In this document: piece after piece, positions 28,837 to 37,758 of the stretch | Layout: each line of letters opens with the position of its first letter | Numbering within the stretch: the stretch's first letter is position 1 | Assembly (NCBI RefSeq): GCF_015644585.1 | Contig: NZ_JADOBI010000005.1 | Location: forward strand, 372,001-436,000 | DNA length: 64,000 nucleotides | Reading direction: 5' to 3' | DNA from: Rahnella laticis | Lineage (GTDB): Bacteria > Pseudomonadota > Gammaproteobacteria > Enterobacterales > Enterobacteriaceae | The notes under the pieces: model-generated | The model's database searches: none | What the model was told of the DNA's origin: nothing | The model's input: only the letters and a program-made list of their open reading frames with translations | Program-made: the position numbers and the translations under genes

Positions 28837-29139
28837 ATGTTTTTAGTTAATGAAGAACATATTCAAATTGGCAAGAAACATCTGTCAAAAATTAAACAGA
28901 TGCTGGAACACAAAAAGAATGTAGCGCAGGAGACATTTGATACTCAGCCACTGCATATGCGCAAAACAATCTGCTTTCATGCTGGTTTAAAACAGCGACA
29001 TGTTGACATGAAGTATGCAGAGTTAACGCCAACAGAAAGGCATCAAGTGGTTGCAGCATTGAATTCTTTACTGGGATTAACTGAATCACTGCCTAAATTT
29101 ATCAGCGAAGACGACTGCAAAATAAATATTAAACACTAA
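28837..29139 (+). CDS. Early phage protein of unknown function
   Basis: The 100-residue protein starts at ATG 28837, with GAGGTG just upstream overlapping the end of fil. It is helical and charged (HLSKIKQMLEHKKNVAQETF, ELTPTERHQVVAALNSLLG). Homologous small ORFs are common between fil and gpA in P2-like phages, but I do not know a function. Confidence 0.7.
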   Translation: MFLVNEEHIQIGKKHLSKIKQMLEHKKNVAQETFDTQPLHMRKTICFHAGLKQRHVDMKYAELTPTERHQVVAALNSLLGLTESLPKFISEDDCKINIKH

Positions 29140-29205
29140 CCCACAACAAAATTAATAGGCGTCTACTCGCCGGGCATTCTTTTGCCTAAAAAACAGGAAA
29201 ACACT

Positions 29206-29487
29206 ATGAACAACATCATCAATAAATCTCGTCACGGCTTTGCTGGTTTACCGGTTACCGGTTTCGATATGGCGTCAGCAGCTGAAGGTGATTACACCCC
29301 TAAACTCACACTGATGCTGGACTCCGCGCGTAACGAAGAGCGCGCCAATCGTGCTGCAGTATTTGCTTCCCGTCTTGAGGCTATTGCCAGTTTCATCACA
29401 AAAAAGGAAATGACCGGCATCGAAGCCGCTGAAGCTTTGCGTGATGAAGCTACGCGCATTCAAAATGAAGCCGGAGATTTTCACTGA
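29206..29487 (+). CDS. DUF2732-like early phage protein
   Basis: The 93-residue protein starts at ATG 29206 after CAGGAA. The central segment LTLMLDSARNEERANRAAVFASRLEAIASFI matches the DUF2732 pattern of P2-like early genes. The function is unknown. It overlaps the next start codon (TGATGG), showing a tightly packed operon. Confidence 0.75.
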   Translation: MNNIINKSRHGFAGLPVTGFDMASAAEGDYTPKLTLMLDSARNEERANRAAVFASRLEAIASFITKKEMTGIEAAEALRDEATRIQNEAGDFH

Positions 29488-29711
29488 TGGTCGATGTAAT
29501 CGACGCAGCTCAAGAACGTGCTGACCTGATTCTCGCGTCTCAAATTCAAGCTGCCCGCGCATCTGTTGCAGGCGTTTCAGCGATGTTCTGCATTGAGTGT
29601 GATCGTCCCATTCCCGAAGAGCGTCGCGCAACTCTGCCAGGCGTTGAGCTTTGCGTGTACTGCAAAGAAATTGCTGAGATGACAGCCAAACATTATCGAG
29701 GGGACAAATGA
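29487..29711 (+). CDS. TraR/DksA-type zinc-finger protein
   Basis: The 74-residue protein has a four-Cys zinc finger CIECDRPIPEERRATLPGVELCVYC. This is the pattern of TraR/DksA C4 proteins, which bind the secondary channel of RNA polymerase; P2-like phages carry such a protein (Orf82 position). The N-terminal helix (AAQERADLILASQIQAARA) is the short TraR-like type. It may tune host transcription during early phage growth. Confidence 0.88.
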   Translation: MVDVIDAAQERADLILASQIQAARASVAGVSAMFCIECDRPIPEERRATLPGVELCVYCKEIAEMTAKHYRGDK

Positions 29712-29791
29712 TAATTCTCTCGATAGCGTTGTTCATTCTGGCCGGCATTAATGCTGGCTATCTGATCACTGATATCAAAGATGGTCTGTAA
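29708..29791 (+). CDS. 27-residue predicted membrane peptide
   Basis: This very short ORF overlaps the previous stop (ATGA) and the start of the replication gene (TAATG). The product is a single hydrophobic helix (MIILSIALFILAGINAGYLI) with a short polar tail. The perfect overlap at both ends argues that it is translated. Confidence 0.55.
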   Translation: MIILSIALFILAGINAGYLITDIKDGL

Positions 29792-32046
29792 TGCTGACCA
29801 GCCGTTTTAATCCTCACACTGGAACGCCCGACGTATGGGCGTTCCCCTGGAATAAACCCCTCACCCCGATCGTGCCTCAAGAAAGACCGAGACCGTTTAC
29901 CCGTGATGAATACCATCAGGGGCAAGCCGTTTTAATCAGAGTAAAAAGTCTCTCGAAGGATCTGCGTGAAATCTTCACTGGCCGTTACGCACACCTGCTT
30001 AATACCCAGGGGATTATCGCTGCCTACAAATACCTGATTTACACTCTGGGGCGCAGCATCCTGCCGCGTGTTGATGCAGTTAATTCAGCTCACACAATGA
30101 ATGCTGATGCCTCCATGAGATTCATGTCAGAGGCAGATACCTATCACGGGCTGCCGAGCATGACTGATAAGCCACTGCGCAGGTTTGCTCAGGACATCGC
30201 GCGACAACTCAGAGACATCTATGAAGAACGTTGCGAACAGTTGCTAACTCAATACCACGGTGATAACGCGATTCTTTTTGATCGTGATACGCAGTGTGAA
30301 CTTTATGGCGAAATCGCGGGTATGGCTCAGGCCTTCAATGTCAGGCCGATGCACTGGACAAGGTACCTCAAGGACAAGCTTGATACTGTCTCCGCCATAG
30401 CTGGCCTGTCTCGCTTGGTTAATCCTGAATGGTGGCTAAGTCAGCTCAAAGGTCAGCGAACCCGCTGGCGTGAATCTTTGCTGATCGCAATAGGCAAGGT
30501 AAACCGCGACGCCTCTCCCTATGCCAGTAAGCAGGCGATACGTGAAGTGCGTGCACGCCGCCTGTCGAATCTCGACTACCTGAAAAGCTGCGACCTTGAA
30601 AACGTCGAAACCGGCGAGCGCATTAGTCTAATCGATAAGGTAATGGCGAGCATCTCCAATCCTGAGATCCGCCGTATGGAACTGATGAGCACCATAGCCG
30701 GTACCGAAAAATATGCTGCGGCAAATGGCGATGTCGGCATGTTTTTGACGATCACTACCCCGTCCAAATATCACCCGACGCGCATTGTTGGCAAAGACGA
30801 TAAAAAGCGCGTTCAGCGCAATCATGCGTGGGCCAAAGAAGCCTATACACCGAAAGATGCGCAGCGATACCTTTGCGGGATCTGGAGCAAAATGCGCACC
30901 GCTTTCAAAGATAGCGGTCTGTCCGTTTACGGGATGCGCGTTGTCGAACCTCACCACGACGCGACGCCGCACTGGCACATGATGCTATTCACCAAACCCG
31001 CCATGCGTCAGCCGGTGATCGATATCATGCGCAAATATGCCATGAAAGAAGACGGCGACGAACGCGGTGCAGCAAAGAACCGTTTTGACTGTAAGCACCT
31101 GAACCGTGGCGGCGCTGCTGGCTACATCGCTAAATATATTGCGAAGAATATCGATGGCTACGCACTGGAAGGCGAGCGTGATCACGAAACCGGCGAGTTG
31201 CTGACAGACTCCGCTGCCGCTGTTACTGCCTGGGCTTCTACCTGGCGTATCCCGCAGTTTCACCCTATCGGTCTGCCAACGATGGGTTCATATCGCGAGT
31301 GTCGCCGTATCCGTTCCATCAGCCTGACCGAAACCTTCGACGAAGAAGTCGAAGCCGTACGCGCAGCTGCTGATGCCGGTGATTTTATGGCGTACATGGA
31401 GGCTCAAGGCGGCGCGAATGTTCCGCGTGAAGATCAGACCGTTCGTGTAGCTCGTCGGGTTGCTGCTGAACTGAACGCCTACGACGAAGAAGTGAAAAAG
31501 GTTGTCGGCATTTTTGCCTCGCACCTGGGCAACTCTCGTGTTTATGAAACCCGCACAACCCAATGGCGCATCGTTTCTTCCGCCGTTGACCTTGAGGTTT
31601 TGACCTCAAAAAGCGCCCACGGCGCGCCTCGGAGTCCTGTCAATAACTGTGGGTTAGGTGGAAAGAAAAAGGCTACAAATTGGCGTGATAGCCAGGCTGG
31701 GAACGCGCCTACAGCGTCTAATTCTCTCAGCCTGCGAGTTATTGACTGGACAGACACAGCCGCCGTGAGGGCGATTGTGGCGCGTATAAGGGAGGAAACA
31801 CCGAGAGTCAGCAAGGCGCAGCGAAGTTTTGACCCAACAAAGGGGCGCGATGTTGCCCCATCAGCAAGATTGACCGCTGAAGAACGGGCGCGATTGCCTC
31901 GGATTGAACAGGAATTGCTTAAAAAAGATATCAAAGCACAAAGATGGGAGCTGGAAGCATTAACCCGGGGAGCCAAAATCAGTTTTGGTGACGTTGTGAT
32001 CCATCATCCTCCTCTTATGGACTGGCAGGAATTTTATGAAGACTAA
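29791..32046 (+). CDS. A: Replication initiator endonuclease gpA
   Basis: gpA nicks the phage origin and starts rolling-circle replication. The 751-residue protein matches the Phage_GPA family. The HUH-like segment PHHDATPHWHMMLFTKP and the two active tyrosines in GYIAKYIAKNIDG (Y445 and Y449, spaced YxxxY) are present. In P2 the origin lies inside this gene, and the same is expected here. It is the last long gene before cos. Confidence 0.95.
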   Translation: MLTSRFNPHTGTPDVWAFPWNKPLTPIVPQERPRPFTRDEYHQGQAVLIRVKSLSKDLREIFTGRYAHLLNTQGIIAAYKYLIYTLGRSILPRVDAVNSAHTMNADASMRFMSEADTYHGLPSMTDKPLRRFAQDIARQLRDIYEERCEQLLTQYHGDNAILFDRDTQCELYGEIAGMAQAFNVRPMHWTRYLKDKLDTVSAIAGLSRLVNPEWWLSQLKGQRTRWRESLLIAIGKVNRDASPYASKQAIREVRARRLSNLDYLKSCDLENVETGERISLIDKVMASISNPEIRRMELMSTIAGTEKYAAANGDVGMFLTITTPSKYHPTRIVGKDDKKRVQRNHAWAKEAYTPKDAQRYLCGIWSKMRTAFKDSGLSVYGMRVVEPHHDATPHWHMMLFTKPAMRQPVIDIMRKYAMKEDGDERGAAKNRFDCKHLNRGGAAGYIAKYIAKNIDGYALEGERDHETGELLTDSAAAVTAWASTWRIPQFHPIGLPTMGSYRECRRIRSISLTETFDEEVEAVRAAADAGDFMAYMEAQGGANVPREDQTVRVARRVAAELNAYDEEVKKVVGIFASHLGNSRVYETRTTQWRIVSSAVDLEVLTSKSAHGAPRSPVNNCGLGGKKKATNWRDSQAGNAPTASNSLSLRVIDWTDTAAVRAIVARIREETPRVSKAQRSFDPTKGRDVAPSARLTAEERARLPRIEQELLKKDIKAQRWELEALTRGAKISFGDVVIHHPPLMDWQEFYED

Positions 32047-32163
32047 GACTGGCGAAACATTCATCGAAGCTATTGGTTAAACAATAACATTCAGTTTTTA
32101 TTGGAATTTGTTAAGAAATGGTAATATTATACTGTATAAATAACCAGTGCACTGAAGTGAGTA

Positions 32164-32355
32164 ATGGACCCCTCTCATGAGCTTAAGATGGCTTTGATAA
32201 AAATCCGGCTTATGGCTGACATCGCACAGTCAGCCCAGTGCAGAAATGACGAGTACGCACTGGTGATGGAAATGATCTCTGACATGGCCGATAGCGTTTT
32301 GGATGAAGCTGACACGCCGTCAGTGCCGTTCTCTGTTTACGACGATGAAGAATAG
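32164..32355 (+). CDS. Small acidic early protein, unknown
   Basis: The 63-residue ORF after gpA is acidic at the C-terminus (VLDEADTPSVPFSVYDDEE) and is preceded by GAAGTGAG. No family is recognised. The position downstream of A near cos is often occupied by small ORFs in P2 relatives. Confidence 0.5.
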   Translation: MDPSHELKMALIKIRLMADIAQSAQCRNDEYALVMEMISDMADSVLDEADTPSVPFSVYDDEE

Positions 32356-32400
32356 CCAGGAACGCGGGAGATCTCACTTTGTCAGCTCTGCATGCAGTGA

Positions 32401-32598
32401 GTGCATGATTTTGCATTGAGATCGCCCTGCTCTTATGTCCCCGCGACACCAGTGCTGGCGTGGATCAAAGTGGATCACGCAACTGCATTAAAAGCGACCT
32501 ATAAAGCGGGCAGGCGTGGCGGGGATAGCATTGCGCGCATCTTGTCAAAACAGGATGCGTGGCAAGTGCTAAATCAGAATCTAAGCATGAAAAACTAA
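32401..32598 (+). CDS. Doubtful 65-residue ORF spanning cos
   Basis: The ORF crosses the cos site, so the stretch AGRRGGDSIARI is simply the translation of cos. It has no clear ribosome site. It may be real, since P2-like genomes often show an ORF here, but conservation would be explained by cos itself. Confidence 0.3.
   Translation: MHDFALRSPCSYVPATPVLAWIKVDHATALKATYKAGRRGGDSIARILSKQDAWQVLNQNLSMKN
32513..32531 (+). other. cos site
   Basis: GGCGTGGCGGGGATAGCAT matches the 19-nt cohesive end of phage 186 as I remember it (GGCGTGGCGGGGAAAGCAT) with one difference, and that of P2 closely. It marks the ends of the packaged genome. gpA lies at one end; the ATPase/DUF4435 pair and portal gene lie at the other. 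Confidence 0.85.
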
Positions 32599-33459
32599 AG
32601 CTTGTTCGATACAATTATAGAGCCCTGTTGTCCTAAATATATCTCTGTGATAGCCAATTCTCATATGTGTTTCGACTCTTTCTTTATTCATATTTCTATC
32701 AGTTGACAACTCCCCTTGAAATACCATTGAAAGAATATACATAAAATCGTGACCATTACAGACATTTAAATAATTTGCGTTTTGCAAAGTTACATTTTGA
32801 TTTAAGAGTGCTTGATACTCATTTTTTATTCTTTCAAAATCATATCCATCGGCTAACCTACCACTTCGGCTAATAACATGTTGTATATATCCATCCAAAT
32901 TAAACTCAACCAATTCATTATTCACAGTTACAAAATCTGCGTATCGCATAGATTTGAATCTTAAGAGTAGGTGGTTATTATAGTTTAACCACTTCAAAAT
33001 ACCGATTGAATAACAAACTTCAAGGATGGATTTTTTAATCCTATCTTTAAACTCTGACCTATTTAAGGAAATGATATAGCTATGCTTAGTGAACATATCA
33101 ATAAATCTGTCAACGACGCCGCCGGCAATTAACATCATTTCCAGATCATGAAAATCCGTTAAATATATATTCTCATATTGGATGCCAGATAAATTATCAA
33201 AATCTGCGTCACATATGCCATAACATTTTTCGTTCCCTTCATTTCTGATCTCATTTACTGCCTTAATAACTTCAAGCTTCCCACAACATGGGGAATCAAA
33301 ATGTATTCTTTCATCATATGCATTTGTATTAAAGAATGAAATATCTGTTTCGCCTTCTAATACTAAGAGAATTTTATTGGCATATAACGCACTTTTGAAA
33401 AGCAAAATCATCGAATCAGCCCAATCCGTCAACGTAACGGCTTCCCTTAACGAACTCAT
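32581..33459 (-). CDS. DUF4435 (AriB-like) putative defence effector
   Basis: The 292-residue protein has TOPRIM-like acidic motifs expected of DUF4435: LLVLEGETDISFF (Glu35, Glu37) and YGICDADFDNL (Asp84, Asp86, Asp88). In the PARIS anti-phage system, the DUF4435 protein AriB is a toxic nuclease released by its ATPase partner when a phage counter-defence protein is sensed. The start overlaps the ATPase stop by 4 bp (ATGA), so the two genes form a unit. It is AT-rich against the GC-rich phage backbone. The assignment rests on gene pairing and motifs. Confidence 0.75.
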   Translation of the reverse strand: MSSLREAVTLTDWADSMILLFKSALYANKILLVLEGETDISFFNTNAYDERIHFDSPCCGKLEVIKAVNEIRNEGNEKCYGICDADFDNLSGIQYENIYLTDFHDLEMMLIAGGVVDRFIDMFTKHSYIISLNRSEFKDRIKKSILEVCYSIGILKWLNYNNHLLLRFKSMRYADFVTVNNELVEFNLDGYIQHVISRSGRLADGYDFERIKNEYQALLNQNVTLQNANYLNVCNGHDFMYILSMVFQGELSTDRNMNKERVETHMRIGYHRDIFRTTGLYNCIEQALVFHA

Positions 33460-34703
33460 TTCAAATTACCTTTTGTAGCTTCAAACAAATCGTACGTTAA
33501 TTCCCATTTATTATCAATGATTTGTGGTGAGTGGGTGGCAATAATATATTTAGATGATTTGTTTATTTTTTGAATTTTCTTTAATGAATTAAGGAATTCC
33601 TTTTGCCATGCAACATGTAATGAAATTTCAGGCTCATCAATTAATATAACATTTTTATCTTTACTATTGAATATTAAATCAAATAATATTACGACTTGAT
33701 TCTGCTCTCCAGATGAAAGCATATTTCGATCAATTACATCTCCTATATCACTTACAAAAATAAAACCTTCCTGCCTATCAAATTTAACTTTTTTAAATGA
33801 AAGTATTTTTTCCTTCAGTAAGGTGGAGAAGAGATCAATCCTACTAAATAATGATTCAAATGGAGCGAGTTTCTCAAGCCCGTCATCTATATATAATTTT
33901 AGTACATTAAGGTATTCATTATTTTTAATTACATGAGTTGTATTTGAAGGAAGCAGGTCGATCTCAGAATCAATGAGCCCATAACCCATGTATAACTTTC
34001 TCTTATCCTGTATGCCAATTAGTCGATCGCTTATATTACCATACGCGGCTAATTGAGAATCCGCTATCATATCAAAGAGTCTTGAGGGAAATGTTGTATC
34101 AAGCCGTTGACTTATTTTTGCTGACTCACTAGTAGCCAGTTCCATTAACTGTATTAGTTTTAAAGCATAATCATCAATAACTGTATTTTTGCTCTCTTTG
34201 GTTTCAAGTCGCTGTGCTTTTATAAAAGTGACCCCTTCGCTTGAAAAAAATTTATCCAAAACATTGGAAGTATATTTTGATTTTGAATCAGTGTGTTCAT
34301 CTTTAACTACACTACCATCTTTAGCCCAAAATTTTATGTAAAAGTTTTGTTTTAATAAGTCTTCGTTATTGCAATCTAGCTTTTCAGGAGCGTCTTTGTA
34401 ATAAATTTTCTCCTCATACCTAGAAGAACCTTCAGTAACAATTAAAGTGATTGATTTTTTTTTGGTCTTTATTGTTTTGGAAATTTCAATTTCAGCAACA
34501 TCTGTACTTAAAATAATATTTTCGAACTTCAATTTCTCGAAAATAGTTAAATCATTTATTAATATATCCTTTATTATCCTTAATAAAATTGTTTTACCAT
34601 AGCCATTTGGACCCGTGAGAATAGTAAACTCATGATTATCCAAAGGAATGTTATAATCCAACATTCCAAACAATCCGTTGACCTTTAGTCTAATTAAATT
34701 CAT
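33456..34703 (-). CDS. ABC-type ATPase (AriA-like) of a PARIS-type pair
   Basis: The 415-residue protein is an AAA_15/SMC-like ATPase: Walker A TGPNGYGKT (about residues 31-38), signature LSSGEQNQ, Walker B KNVILIDEPEISLH and H-loop ATHSPQII. Between them is a long insert in place of a coiled coil. ATG 34703 is chosen, with GAGG just upstream. Paired with DUF4435 it resembles AriA, which sequesters the effector. An OLD-like or Gabija-like system is less likely because the partner is DUF4435 and there is no TOPRIM fused to the ATPase. Confidence 0.78.
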   Translation of the reverse strand: MNLIRLKVNGLFGMLDYNIPLDNHEFTILTGPNGYGKTILLRIIKDILINDLTIFEKLKFENIILSTDVAEIEISKTIKTKKKSITLIVTEGSSRYEEKIYYKDAPEKLDCNNEDLLKQNFYIKFWAKDGSVVKDEHTDSKSKYTSNVLDKFFSSEGVTFIKAQRLETKESKNTVIDDYALKLIQLMELATSESAKISQRLDTTFPSRLFDMIADSQLAAYGNISDRLIGIQDKRKLYMGYGLIDSEIDLLPSNTTHVIKNNEYLNVLKLYIDDGLEKLAPFESLFSRIDLFSTLLKEKILSFKKVKFDRQEGFIFVSDIGDVIDRNMLSSGEQNQVVILFDLIFNSKDKNVILIDEPEISLHVAWQKEFLNSLKKIQKINKSSKYIIATHSPQIIDNKWELTYDLFEATKGNLK

Positions 34704-34829
34704 CAAAACCTCGTCTGATCCTTAGTAAGTCTCTCATTATTGTGTTATTCACCAATAAATTGCAATTCAAACCAATCAAAAAAGACATTAAATTAAGGTA
34801 GTAACTTGGTTAGAAAATAACACGTCTAC

Positions 34830-35852
34830 TCAATGGGGTGATAATGCGTATGCTTTGAAGGCTACAATTTTATAATGAGTGTATCCATTAACCTCTTTCA
34901 TTCTCTCCTGCAACGGCGTCAGCTCGTTCCTTACAAACACTTGCGCCGCCTTCTCCACATCCCCAAACCCTCCCGCATTATCAGGTATGATCCCCATCAT
35001 CTGAGGCGGAACGCGGTGCGCGCTTAGCATGTCGTCCCGGCTGGATTTTTTGATATTAAAGAAGTCGTCCTTGGTGGCAACTTCACTCAGCGGCAGAATC
35101 TGAATGCCATCCTTTTTGCCGTTCGGCGCGTACATGAACAGGTTGCGGAAGTTACCCAGGCCTTTGGTATCCCGCATCGCTTTTCGCATCGAATCAATAT
35201 CACTGCTGCTCTGCGCAGCATCGGTCATATACAGGATGTAACCTGCGTGTGCACCGTTCTGATAATACTTCCGGCGGAACAACGTCGCGGCTTCGTTTAG
35301 CCAGGCAGAATTCAACGCACTCAGGTATTCCGGCAGGCCGTAAATCTCCTGGTTAATGTCCGGTTCAATCAGATGAAAGATGCTGCCAGTTGCGAACTGA
35401 TGCGGCTCTTTCCAGCCCTGCACAAACCAGTACGTCCCCTCTTCCACTCCGCGACGCACATATTTAGCCGGTACGGCCTCAAATCGTAACGGTTCGCCGA
35501 GCTGGTTGCGGATCAGTTCCAGGTACGCGTTCCCGAAGACCAGATAATCCAGCGCGAATTTGCTGAACTCCTGCTGGCTCAGGAGCGGATGCGGGATAAA
35601 TGTCGAAGCGAGGATATTGCGCTTCACGTAAATCGGAGAGCTGTGATGAACGGCGGCGCGCAGACTGCGGGCAAGTCCGTCAAAGCTGACCGGCGGCTCA
35701 TACCAGCGACCGTTACCGGTGCATTCGATGTAATCCAGAATCTCACGGCGGTCTAAAACCGGCGTCGGATCACCGAAGCTGAATACCTCCGCGCCCTGCT
35801 GGCTTTCAGTGGTCGTGGTCTGTGTGGTTTTGCGGTATTTGCGCTTGCTCAT
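34830..35852 (-). CDS. Q: Portal protein gpQ
   Basis: The 340-residue portal vertex protein of P2-type phages forms the ring through which DNA enters the head. Recognisable parts are ILDYIECTGNGRWYEPPVSF, NILASTFIPHPLLS, DYLVFGNAYLELIRNQLG and SAHRVPPQMMGIIPDNAGGFGDVEKA. The last residues (KIVAFKAYALSPH) are slightly unusual but the length fits P2 Q (344). It abuts P on the same strand, as in P2. Confidence 0.95.
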   Translation of the reverse strand: MSKRKYRKTTQTTTTESQQGAEVFSFGDPTPVLDRREILDYIECTGNGRWYEPPVSFDGLARSLRAAVHHSSPIYVKRNILASTFIPHPLLSQQEFSKFALDYLVFGNAYLELIRNQLGEPLRFEAVPAKYVRRGVEEGTYWFVQGWKEPHQFATGSIFHLIEPDINQEIYGLPEYLSALNSAWLNEAATLFRRKYYQNGAHAGYILYMTDAAQSSSDIDSMRKAMRDTKGLGNFRNLFMYAPNGKKDGIQILPLSEVATKDDFFNIKKSSRDDMLSAHRVPPQMMGIIPDNAGGFGDVEKAAQVFVRNELTPLQERMKEVNGYTHYKIVAFKAYALSPH

Positions 35853-37616
35853 TTAGTAGAACTCCAGAATGTTCGGGCTTTGTCCGCCATTGGCTGCGGT
35901 CAGCGGTTCATTTAACAGGGCGTGCATGATTGCCCACGCCACGTCGGCGTGGCTGGCCTCTTCACTGCGGCTGGCTTCGTAGGTTGAACGGTTGCCGCTG
36001 GCGGTCATGGTTTTGCGGATCGCCATAAACGACGCAGTGATGTCGGTATGGCCGGTGTCGTACTCCAGACGGCCGGAGCTGATGGTGTCTTTTGCTTTGA
36101 GTACCAGTGCGGTTTTCACCTCGGGGCTGTAACGGATCTCACGTGCCGCTGGAAAGAATTGCTGCACAAGCTGGAACACACCCTGCCCGATGCCAGTCGC
36201 ATCGATACCGATGTACTCAACTGCATAACGATTGGTGAGTTCTTCGATACTTTTGGCCTGCGCGGCAAAGTCCATGCCCTTCCACTGGTGACGCTCTAGC
36301 ACGCGGAACTTGCCGCCAGACACCACCGGCGGAGCGATCACCGCACAGCCTGCGCTGTCGCCGGTGTGCGACGGGTCGTAACCAATCCACACGGGACGAT
36401 ATGCAAATGGCCGCTTAAGATACGGGTCGAAGTCTTCCCACTCGTCCAGACTGTCCACCATGCAGCCCTGCAGCTCGGCGAACGGGAACACCGACGCCTG
36501 ATCGTCCACAAACTCACACATCAGCAGGTTTTCATATTCGGCGGGGCTGTATTCCAGTTGCAGCTGTTCCAGGTCGAACAAGTTACAGCCGCCTGACAGC
36601 GCGTCTTCCACCGTTACAATCTGCCGCCATTGGCCGTCATCGCATAGCACGCCTTTCGACAGGTGCGCGTGCGTGAGATCCAGGTCAATCCTGTCGGCTT
36701 TGTTGCGACGGCCTTTGTTGAACAATTCGCCCGACCAGAACGGATAGGCGCTGTGTGCCAGGCTAGACGGCGTTGAGAAGTACGTGCTTCGCCATTTCTT
36801 ATGCAGGGACATACCGGAGGCGACTTTACGCAGCTCCTGAAACTTAGGGATCCAGAAGTATTCGTCCAGGTAGAGATTGCCGGTATAACTCTGTGCGGTA
36901 CGGACGTTGGTACCGAGGAAAATCAGCCGTGCGCCATTCGGCAACACAATCGGGTCACCTTTTAAATCGACGTCCACCTGTCGGGCAAAGTCGATAATGT
37001 AGTTTTTAAAAACGTGCGCCTGCGCCTTACTGGCCGACAGGAAAATCTGATTACGGCCGGTGGTCAGCGCATCAATCAAAGCTTCCCGGGCAAAGTAGAA
37101 GGTTGCGCCAATCTGGCGGGACTTGAGGATGTTACGAATGCGGTGCTGTAATCCGGCCTGATGCCATCCGCGCTGATACTCAAACGATGTTTCAATGAAG
37201 ATGTCGCCGAGTTTCTCAATGGCTTCATCACTGAACACATTCTTATCGGGTGCCTTTCGTTCGCCCTTATTACGGTTGACAACGTTCGGATTTAAATCAG
37301 CCTCGCTGCCGGTATGGTTGTAGCGGTTTACCCGTGCCAGGCGTTCAATCTGTCGGCCTAACAGGTCGATCTCTTTGTAGTCCTTCCCCTCCTTCACATC
37401 TTTCATGACGAGCTGGATTAGCCGCGCTTCCATGCTGGTTTCCACGCGAGAGATGGGCGCAATGGCCTCCCACTGATCGCGCGTTTTCCAACTCTGCACG
37501 GTCGGCGTTTTTTGGCTCAGCATCTCCCCGATTTGCCGGACAGAAAAGCCCTGCCAGTAAAGCAGTGCCGCCTGTCGGCGCGGGTCGCTGATGATGGTGG
37601 AGTTTGAAATATTCAT
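35853..37616 (-). CDS. P: Terminase large subunit gpP
   Basis: The 587-residue packaging ATPase and nuclease has an N-terminal HTH-like start (RRQAALLYWQGFSVRQIGEML), an ATPase region with KSRQIGATFYFAREAL and NLYLDEYFWI, and nuclease-domain acidic residues in YDPSHTGDSAG and IGIDATGIGQGV. The length equals that of P2 P (590). It is transcribed leftward from the shared P/O control region. Confidence 0.95.
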   Translation of the reverse strand: MNISNSTIISDPRRQAALLYWQGFSVRQIGEMLSQKTPTVQSWKTRDQWEAIAPISRVETSMEARLIQLVMKDVKEGKDYKEIDLLGRQIERLARVNRYNHTGSEADLNPNVVNRNKGERKAPDKNVFSDEAIEKLGDIFIETSFEYQRGWHQAGLQHRIRNILKSRQIGATFYFAREALIDALTTGRNQIFLSASKAQAHVFKNYIIDFARQVDVDLKGDPIVLPNGARLIFLGTNVRTAQSYTGNLYLDEYFWIPKFQELRKVASGMSLHKKWRSTYFSTPSSLAHSAYPFWSGELFNKGRRNKADRIDLDLTHAHLSKGVLCDDGQWRQIVTVEDALSGGCNLFDLEQLQLEYSPAEYENLLMCEFVDDQASVFPFAELQGCMVDSLDEWEDFDPYLKRPFAYRPVWIGYDPSHTGDSAGCAVIAPPVVSGGKFRVLERHQWKGMDFAAQAKSIEELTNRYAVEYIGIDATGIGQGVFQLVQQFFPAAREIRYSPEVKTALVLKAKDTISSGRLEYDTGHTDITASFMAIRKTMTASGNRSTYEASRSEEASHADVAWAIMHALLNEPLTAANGGQSPNILEFY

Positions 37617-37660
37617 GCCGCCACGTTACCGGCCAGCCAGCCGTTTTTCGCGCTGCCCAA

Positions 37661-37681
37661 GTTGTGCCATCGGGCAACAAC
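37661..37681. promoter_or_regulatory. Late activator (Ogr) site between P and O
   Basis: GTTGTGCCAT-N6-ACAAC, an imperfect palindrome, lies in the divergent P/O spacer. The same motif precedes V (44950) and FI (49054). P2 late promoters carry a TGT-N-ACA element bound by Ogr/Delta near -55, and these are exactly the P2 late-operon positions. One site may serve both directions here. Confidence 0.7.
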
Positions 37682-37758
37682 CCGCATCGGCTGGCGGCCT
37701 GCGGCGACTCTCTGGAAACTAACTCCCGTTCTCAACACTCATTACCGGAGTCAATTAC

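Noticed and set aside
32581-34703. Gabija or OLD-family reading of the ATPase pair
   Set aside because: The partner is a DUF4435-type protein, not a UvrD-like helicase, and the ATPase has no fused TOPRIM domain.
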